From contig JARFQK010000418.1 of the NCBI GenBank assembly GCA_029287815.1, positions 1 through 7,378 on the forward strand: 7,378 nt of DNA, given 5' to 3'. Position 1 is the stretch's first letter, and every line of letters begins with the position of its first letter. The notes under the pieces are model-generated. The model saw only the letters and a list, made by a program, of their open reading frames with translations, did not search any database and was not told the origin of the DNA. Origin of the DNA: Gammaproteobacteria bacterium. Lineage in GTDB: Bacteria; Pseudomonadota; Gammaproteobacteria; SZUA-229. Shown piece after piece: positions 7,216-7,378 of the stretch. A program made the translations under genes and the position numbers.

Positions 7216-7378
7216 TTAGTCGGGTGACCATTGGCGGCCCAGGTAGAGGTAGATCGTCGACGTGTGGCTGTCATTGAAACCGTAGGCAAGATAGAGCGGG
7301 CCCAGTAGCGTGTCGGCGCCAACGAATACGCTGCCGGCGAGCACCGAGTTATCAAGGCTGATCTGGTCGCGGTCATCC
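7216..7378 (-). CDS. Patatin-like phospholipase with Omp85-type barrel, C-terminal 53 residues (partial)
   Basis: Only the 3' end is in the window; codons are in phase from 7377 down to a TAA at 7218-7216. The peptide contains VLAGSVFVGADTLLGPLYLAYGF and ends STIYLYLGRQWSPD (longest stretches given as seen). In form this matches the last beta-strands of outer-membrane proteins pairing an N-terminal patatin domain with a C-terminal surface-antigen (BamA/Omp85-like) barrel, as in the PlpD group. There the pattern GADTPLGPLYL...YGxx...YLxLGR is common. The patatin domain and catalytic Ser-Asp dyad lie outside, so the lipase assignment is inferred from the barrel end alone. Other Omp85-family proteins are possible. 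It is convergent with ponA. Confidence 0.65.
   Translation of the reverse strand, partial: DDRDQISLDNSVLAGSVFVGADTLLGPLYLAYGFNDSHTSTIYLYLGRQWSPD

Noticed and set aside
7134..7376. 80-codon minus-strand ORF across the octamer repeat
   Set aside because: It runs in another frame over the barrel-protein end and continues into the repeat. The Thr/Arg/Ser-rich product looks like a frame shadow.

Overview
The window reads as chromosomal DNA of a gammaproteobacterium. The main evidence is the arrangement of a penicillin-binding protein 1a gene (ponA/mrcA) divergent from a pilMNOPQ type IV pilus assembly operon. That order is shared by Pseudomonas and, as mrcA/hofMNOPQ, by E. coli. Base composition is moderate and looks similar across the coding DNA. 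I cannot name the genus.

Positions 1-4283, minus strand: a tightly packed pilM-pilN-pilO-pilP-pilQ operon. Neighbouring genes abut, overlap by one base or are at most 14 bp apart, and most have a clear Shine-Dalgarno sequence inside the preceding gene. PilQ runs off the left edge; its first 496 residues are present and unbroken. Together these proteins form the alignment subcomplex of the type IV pilus: cytoplasmic actin-like PilM, inner-membrane PilN and PilO, lipoprotein PilP, and the outer-membrane secretin PilQ.

Positions 4284-4469: a divergent, AT-rich regulatory gap. It holds a perfect TATAAT hexamer facing ponA, a 28-bp pure A/T tract, a pair of 9-bp inverted repeats, and a possible 10-codon upstream ORF whose stop codon overlaps the GTG start of ponA. 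Positions 4470-6983, plus strand: full-length PBP1a, a bifunctional peptidoglycan glycosyltransferase/transpeptidase with all catalytic motifs present.

Positions 6984-7215: a convergent gap, mostly filled by a ~188-bp element with perfect 11-bp terminal inverted repeats and tandem CGCAAAG(G/A) octamers. From 7216 to the right edge on the minus strand lies the last 53 codons of what looks like a patatin-like phospholipase with a C-terminal BamA/Omp85-type barrel.

Most of the window is ordinary and well conserved. I see no clear sign of an undescribed multi-gene system. The best leads are the short overlapping upstream ORF before ponA and the octamer-repeat element after it.
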